A stretch of DNA of 64,000 bases from Variovorax sp. J22G73 (GCF_030317035.1 NZ_JASZYK010000015.1:92329-156328), one strand, 5' to 3'. Positions 35,230 through 43,843 are shown, counted from the first letter of the stretch. A program made the numbers and translations. The notes: a model not told the origin generated them from the sequence alone.

Positions 35230-35679
35230 TCAGGAAATGGGTGGCTTCAGGCCCTGGGCGGGCTCTGCGCTGGCGAAGCGGCTGGCGTGTGCGGCGGGCG
35301 CCGCCTGGGGGGCGCCGTGCACGGTGTCGATCAGGGGCATGCCGCCGAGTGCCACCGTGTGGCAGACCTGGCAGGCGGTGCAGGTGCCGCAGCCCTGGTG
35401 GTCGGCGCCGCCGGTGGTGTCGTGGCTGGCGTGGCCGGCAGGGCTGTCGGACATGTCCATGGCCATCTGCATGCCGGCGTCCGCGTCCGTGGCGTCCATG
35501 GCTTCCATCGCCTCATGGCAATGGGCTTGCGTGGCCATCGTGGCACCCGAGGCCGCAGAAACCGTCGAGACGGAAGCCACCGGCAGCGAATGCCGCGCCA
35601 TCTCCAGCGCCATCGCGTCGCCTAGCCAGCCGCGAATGGGCAGCAGGGCGATCATGAGGGCGAGCAGCAGGGTGCGCAT
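35230..35679 (-). CDS. Exported His/Cys/Met-rich protein of the copper cluster
   Basis: A 149-residue protein with a hydrophobic N-terminal segment (MRTLLLALMIALLPIRGWLG) that may serve as signal peptide. The mature part is rich in possible copper ligands: TQAHCHEAMEAMDATDADA, MQMAMDMSD, and the cysteine cluster HQGCGTCTACQVCHTV. I do not recognise a named family. It is the first gene of the leftward copper set (TolC-like, multicopper oxidase, DUF411, CusF-like), so a periplasmic copper-binding or sensing role is the natural inference from ligand content and position. Confidence 0.65.
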   Translation of the reverse strand: MRTLLLALMIALLPIRGWLGDAMALEMARHSLPVASVSTVSAASGATMATQAHCHEAMEAMDATDADAGMQMAMDMSDSPAGHASHDTTGGADHQGCGTCTACQVCHTVALGGMPLIDTVHGAPQAAPAAHASRFASAEPAQGLKPPIS

Positions 35680-35703
35680 GGGGCCGGATGATAAACGCGG
35701 GTG

Positions 35704-35982
35704 CTAAGCCACCAGCTGCCCGCGGGCCTTGTCCACCCACACCTGCAGGTTGTCGAGCAGGTCCTTCTGGCTGAACGAGCAGCTCTCCTCGCTGAACAGC
35801 GCGCTCGACTCCAGCCGGTCGAGCAGGTTCAGCAGCACCTCCGCGTAACGCGGCGGCAGGGCGCCCAGCAGCTCGGTGCTGGCGCGGGCCTCGTTCGACA
35901 GCGCGGTGATGGGTCCGCTTCCGCCGTCCCGCAAGGCCGTCACGCGCGTGGCGATGGCGTCGAGTTGCAGCGCCGCGCTCAT
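35704..35982 (-). CDS. Conserved hypothetical protein (92 residues)
   Basis: A small soluble, mainly helical, acidic protein of 92 residues with no signal peptide or membrane segment. I recognise no motif or family. Features seen are a TELLGALPPRYAEVLLNLLD segment and SFSQKDLLDNLQVWVDKARG near the C-terminus. Its start overlaps the stop of the glycerophosphodiesterase gene by four bases (35979-35982), so it is almost certainly translated from the same mRNA. The gene downstream, after 24 bases, is the first of the copper set. No function is proposed. Confidence 0.65.
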   Translation of the reverse strand: MSAALQLDAIATRVTALRDGGSGPITALSNEARASTELLGALPPRYAEVLLNLLDRLESSALFSEESCSFSQKDLLDNLQVWVDKARGQLVA

Positions 35983-37007
35983 GGCGTGCTCCTGCCGGGC
36001 GGCGGCAGCGACAGCTCGCGCTCGCGCATCAGGTCGCGCAGCACGTCGGGGTAGTCCGTGATGATCCCGTCGGCGCCCGCGTCCATCAGGCGCAGCATGT
36101 CGGCGCGCTCGTTCACGGTCCAGGGCAGCACCTTCATGCCGAGCTTCTGCGCTTCCTTGATGACGGCGGGGGTCAGGTCGGCGTAGGCCGGCGACCAGAC
36201 GACGGGGCCAGGCCCATTGGCCGCGGCCGCCTTCACCAGCTGCGGCGTCGACGCGTAGCCGGCCGCGTCGAGGCCCGCCGTCCAGCGGCTGTCCTTCAGC
36301 GTGCGCGGCGTGGTGAGGTAGGCGCGCGGCAGCTGCGGGGCCAGCTGGCCGACCAGCGCCAGCGTGCGCCAGTCGAAGCTCTGGATGGTCACGCGTGCGG
36401 CCATGCCGGCCTTGTCGATCTCGGCCAGCAGCGCACGCACCATCGGCTCGGGCGCGGCGGTTTCGGCCGGCCTGGTCGGGTCGATCTTGGTCTCGATGTT
36501 GAAGCGCACCGTGGCCGCGTTCGCGCCGCGCGCCTGCACCTGCGCGAACAGCGCGGCCAGCGTGGGAATGCGCTCGCCGTCGCGCGGCTGCTGCAGCGCG
36601 AACTGCTTGCCGTAGTTGCTGCCCGGGTTCAGGCGGCCCACGTCGTAGGTCTGCAGCTGCGCCAGCGTGAGCGTGCGAATGGCCGCGCCGCTCTTCGGCG
36701 CCAGCCAGTTGCCGCCGGCGTCGCGCGTGTGGTCGGGGTTGAGCGAGGTGTCGTGCGAGATCACCACCACGCCGTCGGCCGTGAGCCCGATGTCGAGTTC
36801 CAGCGTGGTCACGCCCAGGTCGATGGCGTTGTTGAACGCCGCCAGCGTGTTCTCGGGCGCCAGGCCGCGACCGCCGCGGTGGGCTTCGAGGTCGAAGTGC
36901 TGCTTGGCGGCGGGCACGACGGCCGCGCAGCCGGTGATGCCGGCAAGCCCGGCAATCCCGGCGAGGGCGCTGGCGAGCACGACAGTGGAAAGGCGTGTGA
37001 ATTTCAT
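35979..37007 (-). CDS. Glycerophosphodiester phosphodiesterase (lipoprotein)
   Basis: A 342-residue GDPD-family enzyme that hydrolyses glycerophosphodiesters to glycerol 3-phosphate and an alcohol, using a metal. The N-terminus has a signal with lipobox ITGC near residue 26. The catalytic core reads FDLEAHRGGRGLAPENTLAA and VTTLELDIGLTADGVVVISH, containing the conserved HRG, Glu/Asp metal ligands and HD pair. KVLPWTVNERADMLRLMDAG and DGIITDYPD form the C-terminal signature. Length and motifs match the periplasmic GlpQ-like branch. It overlaps both neighbours by four bases, linking DUF1439, GDPD and the 92-residue protein into one operon. Confidence 0.92.
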   Translation of the reverse strand: MKFTRLSTVVLASALAGIAGLAGITGCAAVVPAAKQHFDLEAHRGGRGLAPENTLAAFNNAIDLGVTTLELDIGLTADGVVVISHDTSLNPDHTRDAGGNWLAPKSGAAIRTLTLAQLQTYDVGRLNPGSNYGKQFALQQPRDGERIPTLAALFAQVQARGANAATVRFNIETKIDPTRPAETAAPEPMVRALLAEIDKAGMAARVTIQSFDWRTLALVGQLAPQLPRAYLTTPRTLKDSRWTAGLDAAGYASTPQLVKAAAANGPGPVVWSPAYADLTPAVIKEAQKLGMKVLPWTVNERADMLRLMDAGADGIITDYPDVLRDLMRERELSLPPPGRSTP

Positions 37008-37606
37008 TTGAGCTGGACCTTGATTCCGTTGTCTAGCACCGTGATGTCGCCGATCTCGTAGGTCTTGCGCCCGACCGTGAGTTCGTCGGCCGTGAAGCTG
37101 CGCAGCACCTGGCCCTGCAGCAGCTCCTGCGCCACCACCGCGCCCACGCGCTGCAGGCGTTCGGCGTCGCGGCCTTCCACGCCCTGCAGCTCCAGCCGCT
37201 CGGCCTTGGGCTGGTCCAGCCGCAGCGCGCGGGTGGCGGCGTCGTACTTCAGCGCGCTGCTCACCGCCACCACGCCCTGCACCGGCGAGGCCGCCAGCAG
37301 GGGGCTCGCGATGGTCAGGGCGGCGGTGATGGTGGCGCGGTTGGTAGCGGCGTCCAGGCCCAGCTGCGGGTCGCGCAGCCCGACCATGAAGAGCTCGGCG
37401 TAGCGCTCGGCCACCGGAAAGCGCTTGGCGATCTGCGCCTGCAGCTCGTCGCGGGTGGCGGTGTATTCGCTGGTGAAGAAGTTGAAGCCGGCCAGCGCCG
37501 CGAACGGGGCCTGGAGCGCGGCGGCGCCCAGCAGCACGCGCAACAGGTGGCGGCGGGCGGGCACGGGCGGGGGGAGGGAGGGGGAGAACGAAGGGCGGAT
37601 GTTCAT
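37004..37606 (-). CDS. DUF1439 family exported protein
   Basis: A 200-residue exported protein of the DUF1439 type, a family of envelope proteins of unknown function. The N-terminus has a Pro/Arg-rich leader then a hydrophobic signal (ARRHLLRVLLGAAALQAPFA), cleaved near LAG. The mature part starts FNFFTSEYTATRDELQAQIA, followed by GLRDPQLGLDAATNRATITA and TVGRKTYEIGDITVLDNGIK, as expected of this family. It overlaps the phosphodiesterase gene by four bases, so both are probably part of one envelope-related operon. Its start at 37606 lies 116 bases from the end of the upstream amidohydrolase gene. Confidence 0.82.
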   Translation of the reverse strand: MNIRPSFSPSLPPPVPARRHLLRVLLGAAALQAPFAALAGFNFFTSEYTATRDELQAQIAKRFPVAERYAELFMVGLRDPQLGLDAATNRATITAALTIASPLLAASPVQGVVAVSSALKYDAATRALRLDQPKAERLELQGVEGRDAERLQRVGAVVAQELLQGQVLRSFTADELTVGRKTYEIGDITVLDNGIKVQLK

Positions 37607-37722
37607 ACGGTTGGCGAGCTTGCCACAGCCCGGTGAAGCTGGTGAAGCCCGATGCACCCAGGTGCAGCGCCCGAGCGAGGGGCGGCTGCATTTTCTGCCG
37701 CGGCCGCGCCCCCCGGGCCCGT

Positions 37723-38700
37723 TCAGAGCGCCCGGCGCCGGGCGTAGCGCACCACCGTCACGCCCGGCTTGGCTTGGCGGGTCGATGGCATCACCAGCAC
37801 GCAGTCGTCGTACGGCGTGGCCACGGGCTCGCCGTCGTTCCAGCCGATGACGGTGCCGGCCTTTGCAATCACCTCGAGCCCGGTGAAGGGCTTGGCGAAG
37901 CGAAAGTCTTCGCTGCGCGCGACCACGGGGCCGGTCACGTCGAGCGCCCACTGGCGGGGCGCGTCGGGCTGCAGCCAGCCGGGCAGCGCCTGGGCGATGG
38001 CCGCGTCGTCGAGCGTGCCGGCCGCGCGCAGGAAGCGCGCGCACTGGTCCTGCGCCACGGTGCGGCTGGCCGGGTCGCCGTGGAAGCCGCATTCGACCAG
38101 CAGCGCCAGCGCGTCGCTGGCCGGGTCCGCGTCGGCTGCGCCGAAGCGCCCGAAGTCGCGCATGCGCACGCCGTCCTTGTGGCCCGCGTCGATCACGATG
38201 TGCTCCGGGCTGCGCAGCTGCCGCGCCAGCACCAGGTTGCGCGGCAGCACGCCGGTGAGCGTGAGCGGGGCGGAGGGCTCGTGCATCGAGTGCAGGTCGA
38301 GCAGCCAGTCGGCCTGCGCCATGTGCGGCTGCAGCGCGGCGGCGCGGCGGCGTTCGCGCGTGCCGCCGGCCTCGAGCCGGTCGGCGGACCACTGGCGGTT
38401 GAGGTCTTCGTCGGTGAAGCGCGAGGCGTCGGCGTCGGTGGGGTCGAAGCGCTCGAAGGCCTCCAGGTTGCAGAAGGCCAGCGTCAGGCTGCCGCGCTGC
38501 GGGCGCACGCCGGCTTCGAGCAGGCCCTTGAGCGCCCAGGCGCCGCACACCTCGTTGCCGTGCACCAGCGCGCTGATCATCACGCGGTGCCCGGTCTGGC
38601 CCGAGTCGAAATGCCAGACGCCTTCGGTGCCGGTGTTGCCGGCGCGCCAGGCGGAAATGTCGGGTGCGGGGAGTTCGAAAGTGGACGCGGACAAGCTCAT
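37723..38700 (-). CDS. Succinylglutamate desuccinylase/aspartoacylase family protein
   Basis: A 325-residue zinc carboxypeptidase-like amidohydrolase. The HxxE zinc site is visible in MISALVHGNEVCGAWALKG, and the third ligand His in LLDLHSMHEPSAPL. A catalytic Glu is probable in ALLVECGFHGDPAS. These are the hallmarks of the AstE/ASPA group, which removes N-acyl groups from amino acids. The frame upstream is open, but the ATG at 38700 overlaps the Bug-protein stop by four bases. The gene pair suggests that the binding protein delivers an N-acyl amino acid or amide that this enzyme deacylates; that link is an inference. Confidence 0.85.
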   Translation of the reverse strand: MSLSASTFELPAPDISAWRAGNTGTEGVWHFDSGQTGHRVMISALVHGNEVCGAWALKGLLEAGVRPQRGSLTLAFCNLEAFERFDPTDADASRFTDEDLNRQWSADRLEAGGTRERRRAAALQPHMAQADWLLDLHSMHEPSAPLTLTGVLPRNLVLARQLRSPEHIVIDAGHKDGVRMRDFGRFGAADADPASDALALLVECGFHGDPASRTVAQDQCARFLRAAGTLDDAAIAQALPGWLQPDAPRQWALDVTGPVVARSEDFRFAKPFTGLEVIAKAGTVIGWNDGEPVATPYDDCVLVMPSTRQAKPGVTVVRYARRRAL

Positions 38701-39692
38701 TCCTTGATGTTGGCGAATTGCACGATGTTGCGGTATTTGTCGGTTTCGGTGACAAGGAAGCGGTCGATGTCCAACGGCGCCAGTGGGACGACCGAGCTGG
38801 TCGCCTCCATCTTCTTGCGGAAGTCGGGCGACTGCAGCGTGTCGTCCAGCGCCTTCTTCAGCCGCGCCACCACCGGCTCGGGCAGCCTGGCCGGCCCCAT
38901 CAGCGCGAACCACACGCCGATGTCCATGCGCTTGAGCGCCGGGGTCTCGCCCAGGGCGGGCAGGTCCGGCGTGATGGCCGAGCGCTTCGCCTCGGTGGTG
39001 CCCAGCGCCACCAGCTTGCCGCTGCGGATGTAGGGCAGCGCGCTGGACAGCACGAACATGCCGAAGTCGATGTTGCCGCCCATCAGGTCGTTGGTGAGCG
39101 GCGCCACGCCGCGGTAGGGCACGTGCGTCATGAACACGCCGCCCTGCTGCTTGAGCGTTTCGCCCGCCAGGTGCAGCGACGTGCCCACGCCCGAGCTGCC
39201 GTAGCTGTACCTGGCCGGGTTCTTCTTCAGCAGCGCGAGCAGATCGCCGGCGGTTTTCACGCCCACCGCCGGCGTCGCCACCAGCACCAGCGGCTGCGAG
39301 GCGACCAGGCCGATGGCGGTGAAGTCCTTCGGCTCGTAGCGCACGCTGGCGTTCACCAGCCTGCTGATGGCGATCTCGTTGTTGGCGCCCAGCAGCAGCG
39401 TGTAGCCGTCGGGCGCGGCGTTGGCCACCTTCTGCGCGCCGATGGCGCCACCGGCACCGCCGATGTTGTCGACGATCACCGGCACGCCCAGGCGATGCGA
39501 CAGCTCCACGCCGAGCGCGCGGCCGGTCAGGTCGGTCGAGCCGCCGGGCGGGTAGCCGACCACCAGTGTGATGGGCTTGGCGGGATAGGCGTCGGCGGCG
39601 GAGGCCAGCGAGGGCACGGCGGCAAGCCCGCAGCATGCGGCGAGGGCGAGGCAGGAAGAAAAAGCAAGGGAAAAAGCACGCGGAAGACGCAT
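38697..39692 (-). CDS. Bug/TctC family tripartite tricarboxylate transporter substrate-binding protein
   Basis: A 331-residue periplasmic binding protein. It has a Sec signal peptide and begins its mature part with AYPAKPITLVVGYPPGGSTD, the Bug-family signature, followed by VIVDNIGGAGGAIGAQKVAN, MTHVPYRGVAPLTNDLMGGN and LPALGETP blocks. The family binds carboxylates and amides. No TctA or TctB membrane gene is nearby. The gene is joined by a four-base overlap to the desuccinylase-like gene and lies 98 bases after the LysR gene on the same strand, which may control it. Confidence 0.92.
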   Translation of the reverse strand: MRLPRAFSLAFSSCLALAACCGLAAVPSLASAADAYPAKPITLVVGYPPGGSTDLTGRALGVELSHRLGVPVIVDNIGGAGGAIGAQKVANAAPDGYTLLLGANNEIAISRLVNASVRYEPKDFTAIGLVASQPLVLVATPAVGVKTAGDLLALLKKNPARYSYGSSGVGTSLHLAGETLKQQGGVFMTHVPYRGVAPLTNDLMGGNIDFGMFVLSSALPYIRSGKLVALGTTEAKRSAITPDLPALGETPALKRMDIGVWFALMGPARLPEPVVARLKKALDDTLQSPDFRKKMEATSSVVPLAPLDIDRFLVTETDKYRNIVQFANIKE

Positions 39693-39713
39693 CGTGGGCC
39701 TCGGGTTGGGAGT

Positions 39714-39768
39714 GGGTGCGCGAATTCTGCGAACCCGCACCCCGCCTCGTGGTGCCGTGCTGGCACCA
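39714..39768. repeat. Two inverted repeats between the LysR and Bug genes
   Basis: In the 98-base gap there are two dyads: GGGTGCG...CGCACCC (39714-39742) and TGGTGCC-GTGCT-GGCACCA (39750-39768, 7-base arms). Neither is followed by a T-run. They may be a hairpin after the LysR gene or an operator for LysR in front of the Bug gene. Confidence 0.45.
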
Positions 39769-39790
39769 ACCCGTGCCGATTGGGTTGCGC

Positions 39791-40684
39791 TCAGCGCGTG
39801 GCCATGGCGCGCCAGACGTCTTCGGCCAGCGGCCCGAGCCGGCGCTTGGGGCGGTACAGCCGCACCTCGAAGCGCACTTCCATGCGCCGCCCGCCGGTGG
39901 GCACCAGCCGGCCGGCCTTGCAGTCGGCCTGCACCATCGACCACGGCAGCCAGGCCACGCCCAGGCCGCGCAGCACGTACTCGTACAGCGCATCGGCCGA
40001 GTCGCACTCGATGCGGCGCTTCAGCCGCGGCGCCTGCGGGTTGTTGGCCAGCAGGTCTTCCACCAGCCGGCCCATGGCCAGCGTGCGCACGTAGGACAGA
40101 AAGGGCACGTCGCCGGGCGCGTCGAAGCTGTGCGCCGGCTGCCCGCGCGCGTCGGCGCGCGACACCGGCACCAGCTTGTCGGAGGCCACCGTCACATGCG
40201 AAAACTGCCGCCCGTCGAGCCGGAAGGTGAGGGCGGAGTGATGAAAGATGAGCGAAAAGTCGACCTCGTCGTGCTCCAGCATGCGCACCGTTTCGGCCAG
40301 CGCACCGGTCAGTACGCGCACCTCGCCGCCGCGCAGCACCGGCTGCAGCCGCACCAGCCAGTCGGCCATCACGGTGCGCGCGAGCGTGCGGCCGGTCACC
40401 ACCGTCACCGTGCGCGCCTGCCGCCCGGCCACGCTCTGCATTTCTTCGCGCGAGCTTTCCACGCCGCGCACCATCTGGCCGGCGTTTTCAAGAAAGCTCT
40501 CGCCCGCGGGCGTCAGCGCCACCGGCGAACTGCCGCGCTCGACCAGCGGCGTGCCCGCCCACGATTCCAGCGCGCGAATGCGCCGGCCGAAGGCCGGATG
40601 CGTCACATGGCGCAGCTCGGCCGCGCGGGTGAAGCTGCGCGTTTGCGCCAGCACGATGAAGTCTTCCATCCACTTGAATTGCAT
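39791..40684 (-). CDS. LysR family transcriptional regulator
   Basis: A 297-residue LysR-type regulator. The N-terminal helix-turn-helix reads WMEDFIVLAQTRSFTRAAEL and HVTHPAFGRRIRALESWAGT, followed by LVERGSSPVALTPAGESFLE. The C-terminal two-lobed effector domain follows (VTVVTGRTLARTVMADWLVR, ADALYEYVLRGLGVAWLPW). LysR proteins usually activate a neighbouring gene on binding a metabolite. The Bug protein and desuccinylase-like genes lie immediately downstream on the same strand and are the likely targets; the usual divergent layout is absent. Confidence 0.9.
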   Translation of the reverse strand: MQFKWMEDFIVLAQTRSFTRAAELRHVTHPAFGRRIRALESWAGTPLVERGSSPVALTPAGESFLENAGQMVRGVESSREEMQSVAGRQARTVTVVTGRTLARTVMADWLVRLQPVLRGGEVRVLTGALAETVRMLEHDEVDFSLIFHHSALTFRLDGRQFSHVTVASDKLVPVSRADARGQPAHSFDAPGDVPFLSYVRTLAMGRLVEDLLANNPQAPRLKRRIECDSADALYEYVLRGLGVAWLPWSMVQADCKAGRLVPTGGRRMEVRFEVRLYRPKRRLGPLAEDVWRAMATR

Positions 40685-40706
40685 GGCGCGGCGGGTGTGG
40701 TGATCG

Positions 40707-41204
40707 TCAGTTGCCGAGCGGCTTCACCGCCAGTTCGTAGCGCGCGAAGGCCCGCTCGGCCTTGTGGATCACGCTGTGCAGCGAGAAGCCGAAGCGTTCG
40801 TACAGCGCGCGCAGCGGGGCCCGGTCCGCCACGCAGTCCAGCCGCAGAAAGGGGCGGCCCAGCTCGCGTGCGCGCGCCAGCGCAAAGTCCAGCAGCTGCA
40901 CCGGCACGCCCTGGCCCGACCACGCGCGGCGCACCGCGAGCTTGTGCACATACAGCGAGCTGCCACTTTCGATCTCGGGCCAGAAGTACGGGTCTTCGAG
41001 GTCGAGACGCACGACGCCGGCGACATCACCGTTCCTGCGTGCGATGAAGTAGCCGCCGGCATCGGTGTCGCGCTGGATGCGCTCCAGCGCGACGTCGGCC
41101 GCCGACCACAGCGGACGCCCTTCGGCGGCGATCCACTGCGCGGCTTCGTTCAACACGGCTGCGACGGTGGCAGCTTCTTCGGGGAGGGCTTGTTGGATCT
41201 GCAT
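40707..41204 (-). CDS. GNAT family N-acetyltransferase
   Basis: A 165-residue acyl-CoA-dependent acyltransferase of the GNAT fold. The central strand and acyl-CoA-binding loop are in LYVHKLAVRRAWSGQGVPVQ, where the usual R/Q-x-x-G-x-G/A pattern appears as RRAWSGQGV. LRLDCVADRAPLRALYERFG is the C-terminal block that completes the fold. The acceptor is unknown. It lies 22 bases upstream of the LysR gene on the same strand, so it may be in the same transcript. Confidence 0.85.
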   Translation of the reverse strand: MQIQQALPEEAATVAAVLNEAAQWIAAEGRPLWSAADVALERIQRDTDAGGYFIARRNGDVAGVVRLDLEDPYFWPEIESGSSLYVHKLAVRRAWSGQGVPVQLLDFALARARELGRPFLRLDCVADRAPLRALYERFGFSLHSVIHKAERAFARYELAVKPLGN

Positions 41205-41220
41205 CGGGGGCGAGCATACC

Positions 41221-41252
41221 GGCGCCCCGGCGCCCCGGCGCCTCGGCGCCCG
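41221..41252. repeat. Four 8-base tandem copies of a GGCGCC unit
   Basis: The palindrome GGCGCC recurs four times at exact 8-base spacing (41221, 41229, 41237, 41245), separated by CC, CC and TC. It fills the 54-base gap between the GNAT start and the TonB receptor stop. It can form alternative hairpins after the receptor gene; no T-run adjoins it. Confidence 0.8.
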
Positions 41253-41258
41253 TTGCCA

Positions 41259-43733
41259 TCACTGCCAGCGGTAGCGTGCCGTGAGCGTCGCCGTGCGGCG
41301 GGTGCCCTGGTAGCACTCGCCGTGGTAGCAGATCGAGTTGTACTTCTTGTCCGCCAGGTTGGAGACGTTGAGCGCGAAGCGCCACGGGCCGCGCTCGTAG
41401 TGCGCCACCGCGTCCAGCAGCGTCACGCCGCGTTCGAAGGTGGAGTTCTGCTCGTCGTTCTGGCGTTTGCCCACGTAGCGCACCCCGCCCCCGAAGCCCA
41501 GGCCGTTGCCCAGCGTGTAGTCGAGCCACACCGAGGCGGACTGCCTGGGCACCAGCGGCGGGATCTTTCCGACCTCGCTCGCATCGGCGCTGTCGAGCAC
41601 CTTCATGTCCAGCCAGGTGTAGGCGGCCGCAATGTTCAGGCCCGGGGCGACTTCGCCCTTGGCCTCCAGTTCGATGCCTCGTGAGCGCTGCCTGCCGACC
41701 TGGCGTCCCTCGCCGGTCGCCGGGTCGTAGGTGACCACGTTGGTCTTGCGCAGGTCGAATGCCGCGGCGGTGAACAGCGTGCGCGTGCCCACGGGCTGGA
41801 ACTTGACGCCCACCTCGACCTGCTTGCCGCGGCTGGGCTTGAAGGGTTCGCTGTTGGCGTCGACGCCGCTGTTGGGCAGGAAGGAGGTGACATGGCTGAT
41901 GTACGGCGCCCAGCCGTTGCCCAGCAGGTAGGTGAGGCCGGCGCGGCCACTGAACGCGCTGTCCGATTGGCGGGTATGGCCCACGTTCAGGTAGTCGTCG
42001 GTGAGCTGGCGCACATGGTCCTGCCGCCCGCCGAGGGTGACGACCCAGTTCTCGCCGAACTTGATCTGGTCCTGCGCGTAGAAGCCGGTCTGGCGCGTCG
42101 ACTGGGCCAGGTTGTTCATCGGATCGGTGGGCGTCGCCACGGCCTGGCCGTAGACGGGGGCGAACAGGTCGAGGTCGGGGGCCGCGCCGATGAAGCGCTG
42201 TTGCCTGCCCTTCTGGTCGCTGTAGTCGACGCCCAGCAGCACCGTGTGCTGGACGGCGCCGTACTGCAGCTTGCCCTGCACGCTGGTGTCCAGCGCCGCC
42301 AGGTTCACGGGGTTGTTCCAGGTCCTGGCGATGCGCGAGAGCGTGTGCTGGTCTTCGCCGAGCGAGTCGGCCCACACCACGCGCCGGCTCATCTCGATCT
42401 GGCTGTAGCGGAAGTTCTGGCGCAGGGTCCAGCTGTCGTTCAGGGCCGTTTCGAAGCGGTAGCCAACGGCGCCGGACGTCTGCTTGAGCTGGCCGAAGCT
42501 GTAGTCGCCCACCTTGATGGGGTAGAGCACGTAGTTCTGGGTCAGGTAGTAGGGGTCTTCGCCGGTGCTGTTCCTGAGGTACTCGCCGAACACCGTCAAC
42601 GAGGTCGTCGCGTTGGGCTGCCAGCGCACCGAAGGCGCGATGTAGCTGCGCGTGTGATTGAGCTTGCGGCCGTCGGGGTAGCGGTCCTGGTCGTTGCTGT
42701 CCAGTCCCAGGCCGACCACGCGGTAGCTCAGGTCGGTGTTGTTGCCGACCTGGTCGCCAAGGTCGAACGCCAGCTGCTTGCGCTGGAAGTTGCCGTACTG
42801 CAGCTCGATTTCGCGGACGCGATCGCCGGGCTGCTTGCTCACGCGGTTGACGATGCCGCCCGCATCGCCCTTGCCGAAGACCATGGACGACGGCCCACGC
42901 AGCACCTCCACGCGCTCCAGGCCGTAGGGCTCGGTGAGGTAGTAGGTGGGCAGGAACGCCGGCTGGCCGAGCCCGTCGCGGTAGATGCCGTTGACGCCGG
43001 CTTCGAAGCCGCGCAGCAGGATGTATTCCCAGCCCCGGTTGTCGGGGCCGTAGGTACTGGTCGTCACGCCGGGCGTGTAGCGCACGACGTCCATCACGTC
43101 CTGCGCGCCGCGCGCGTCCATCTCTTCGCGCCCGATGATGGAGATCGACTGCGGCACCTCGATCACCGGCGTGTCGGTCTTGGTGGCCGTGGCGCTGACG
43201 CGCGCGACATAGCCGGGCACGGGGCCGGTGGCGGTGTCGCGCTCGGCGGTGGCCGTCACGCGCACGGCGGGGAGGGTGGCCGCGTCAGATGGTGAGGCTG
43301 GCGGTGGGGGCGTTGCGGGCATCGGCTGGCTGCGCAGCACGTAGCCGCCGTTGTCCAGCCGCACGGCCAGCAGGCCGGAGCCGGCGAGCAGGGTGGCCAG
43401 CGCCTCTTGCGGCGTGAACTGCCCCTGCACGCCCGAAGTGAGCTTGCCCGCGGTCTGCTCGGCGACGAAAGTCAGCGGCAGGTTGGCCGCGCTGGCAAAG
43501 CTGCGCAGCGCCGGTGCGAGCGGGCCCGCGGGAACGTTGTAGCTCTGGCGGACCGGCTGGCCTTGCTGGGTTTGCTGGCCTTGAAAGGGTGCATTGGCGG
43601 GTGCCTGGGCCCGGGCGGGCCCCACCATGCCGGCCTGCGCGCCCAGCAGTGCGAGGCCGCAAAGGGCCGATGCCGAAATTCCCCGAGCTGGATGCTTGTT
43701 CTTGTGTGTGTGCTGGCGCCTGTTGGTCGGCAT
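41259..43733 (-). CDS. TonB-dependent siderophore receptor with STN signalling domain
   Basis: An 824-residue outer-membrane receptor. After the signal region comes an STN (secretin/TonB short N-terminal) domain, about residues 60-130 (SYNVPAGPLAPALRSFASAA, GVQGQFTPQEALATLLAGSG), which signals to FecR. A TonB-box-like LPAVRVTATA follows, then the plug (VIEVPQSISIIGREEMDARG, YILLRGFEAGVNGIYRDGLG, VEVLRGPSSMVFGKGDAGG). The beta barrel ends RTATLTARYRWQ with the required C-terminal aromatic residue. The ATG at 43733 is preferred to a slightly earlier start. The downstream-acting sigma factor and FecR genes are next to it, making a FecIRA-type system. The ligand is probably a ferric siderophore, type unknown. 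Confidence 0.93.
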   Translation of the reverse strand: MPTNRRQHTHKNKHPARGISASALCGLALLGAQAGMVGPARAQAPANAPFQGQQTQQGQPVRQSYNVPAGPLAPALRSFASAANLPLTFVAEQTAGKLTSGVQGQFTPQEALATLLAGSGLLAVRLDNGGYVLRSQPMPATPPPPASPSDAATLPAVRVTATAERDTATGPVPGYVARVSATATKTDTPVIEVPQSISIIGREEMDARGAQDVMDVVRYTPGVTTSTYGPDNRGWEYILLRGFEAGVNGIYRDGLGQPAFLPTYYLTEPYGLERVEVLRGPSSMVFGKGDAGGIVNRVSKQPGDRVREIELQYGNFQRKQLAFDLGDQVGNNTDLSYRVVGLGLDSNDQDRYPDGRKLNHTRSYIAPSVRWQPNATTSLTVFGEYLRNSTGEDPYYLTQNYVLYPIKVGDYSFGQLKQTSGAVGYRFETALNDSWTLRQNFRYSQIEMSRRVVWADSLGEDQHTLSRIARTWNNPVNLAALDTSVQGKLQYGAVQHTVLLGVDYSDQKGRQQRFIGAAPDLDLFAPVYGQAVATPTDPMNNLAQSTRQTGFYAQDQIKFGENWVVTLGGRQDHVRQLTDDYLNVGHTRQSDSAFSGRAGLTYLLGNGWAPYISHVTSFLPNSGVDANSEPFKPSRGKQVEVGVKFQPVGTRTLFTAAAFDLRKTNVVTYDPATGEGRQVGRQRSRGIELEAKGEVAPGLNIAAAYTWLDMKVLDSADASEVGKIPPLVPRQSASVWLDYTLGNGLGFGGGVRYVGKRQNDEQNSTFERGVTLLDAVAHYERGPWRFALNVSNLADKKYNSICYHGECYQGTRRTATLTARYRWQ

Positions 43734-43843
43734 GGTGGTCTCTCGAAGTGATTGCTGAAAAAAAGCCCTCACTTGGTAGGTGCCGCGAGAAATGAAATCG
43801 GGCAGGCGAAACCCGAAAAATTCTCAAGAAAGGTCGGCCGGGC

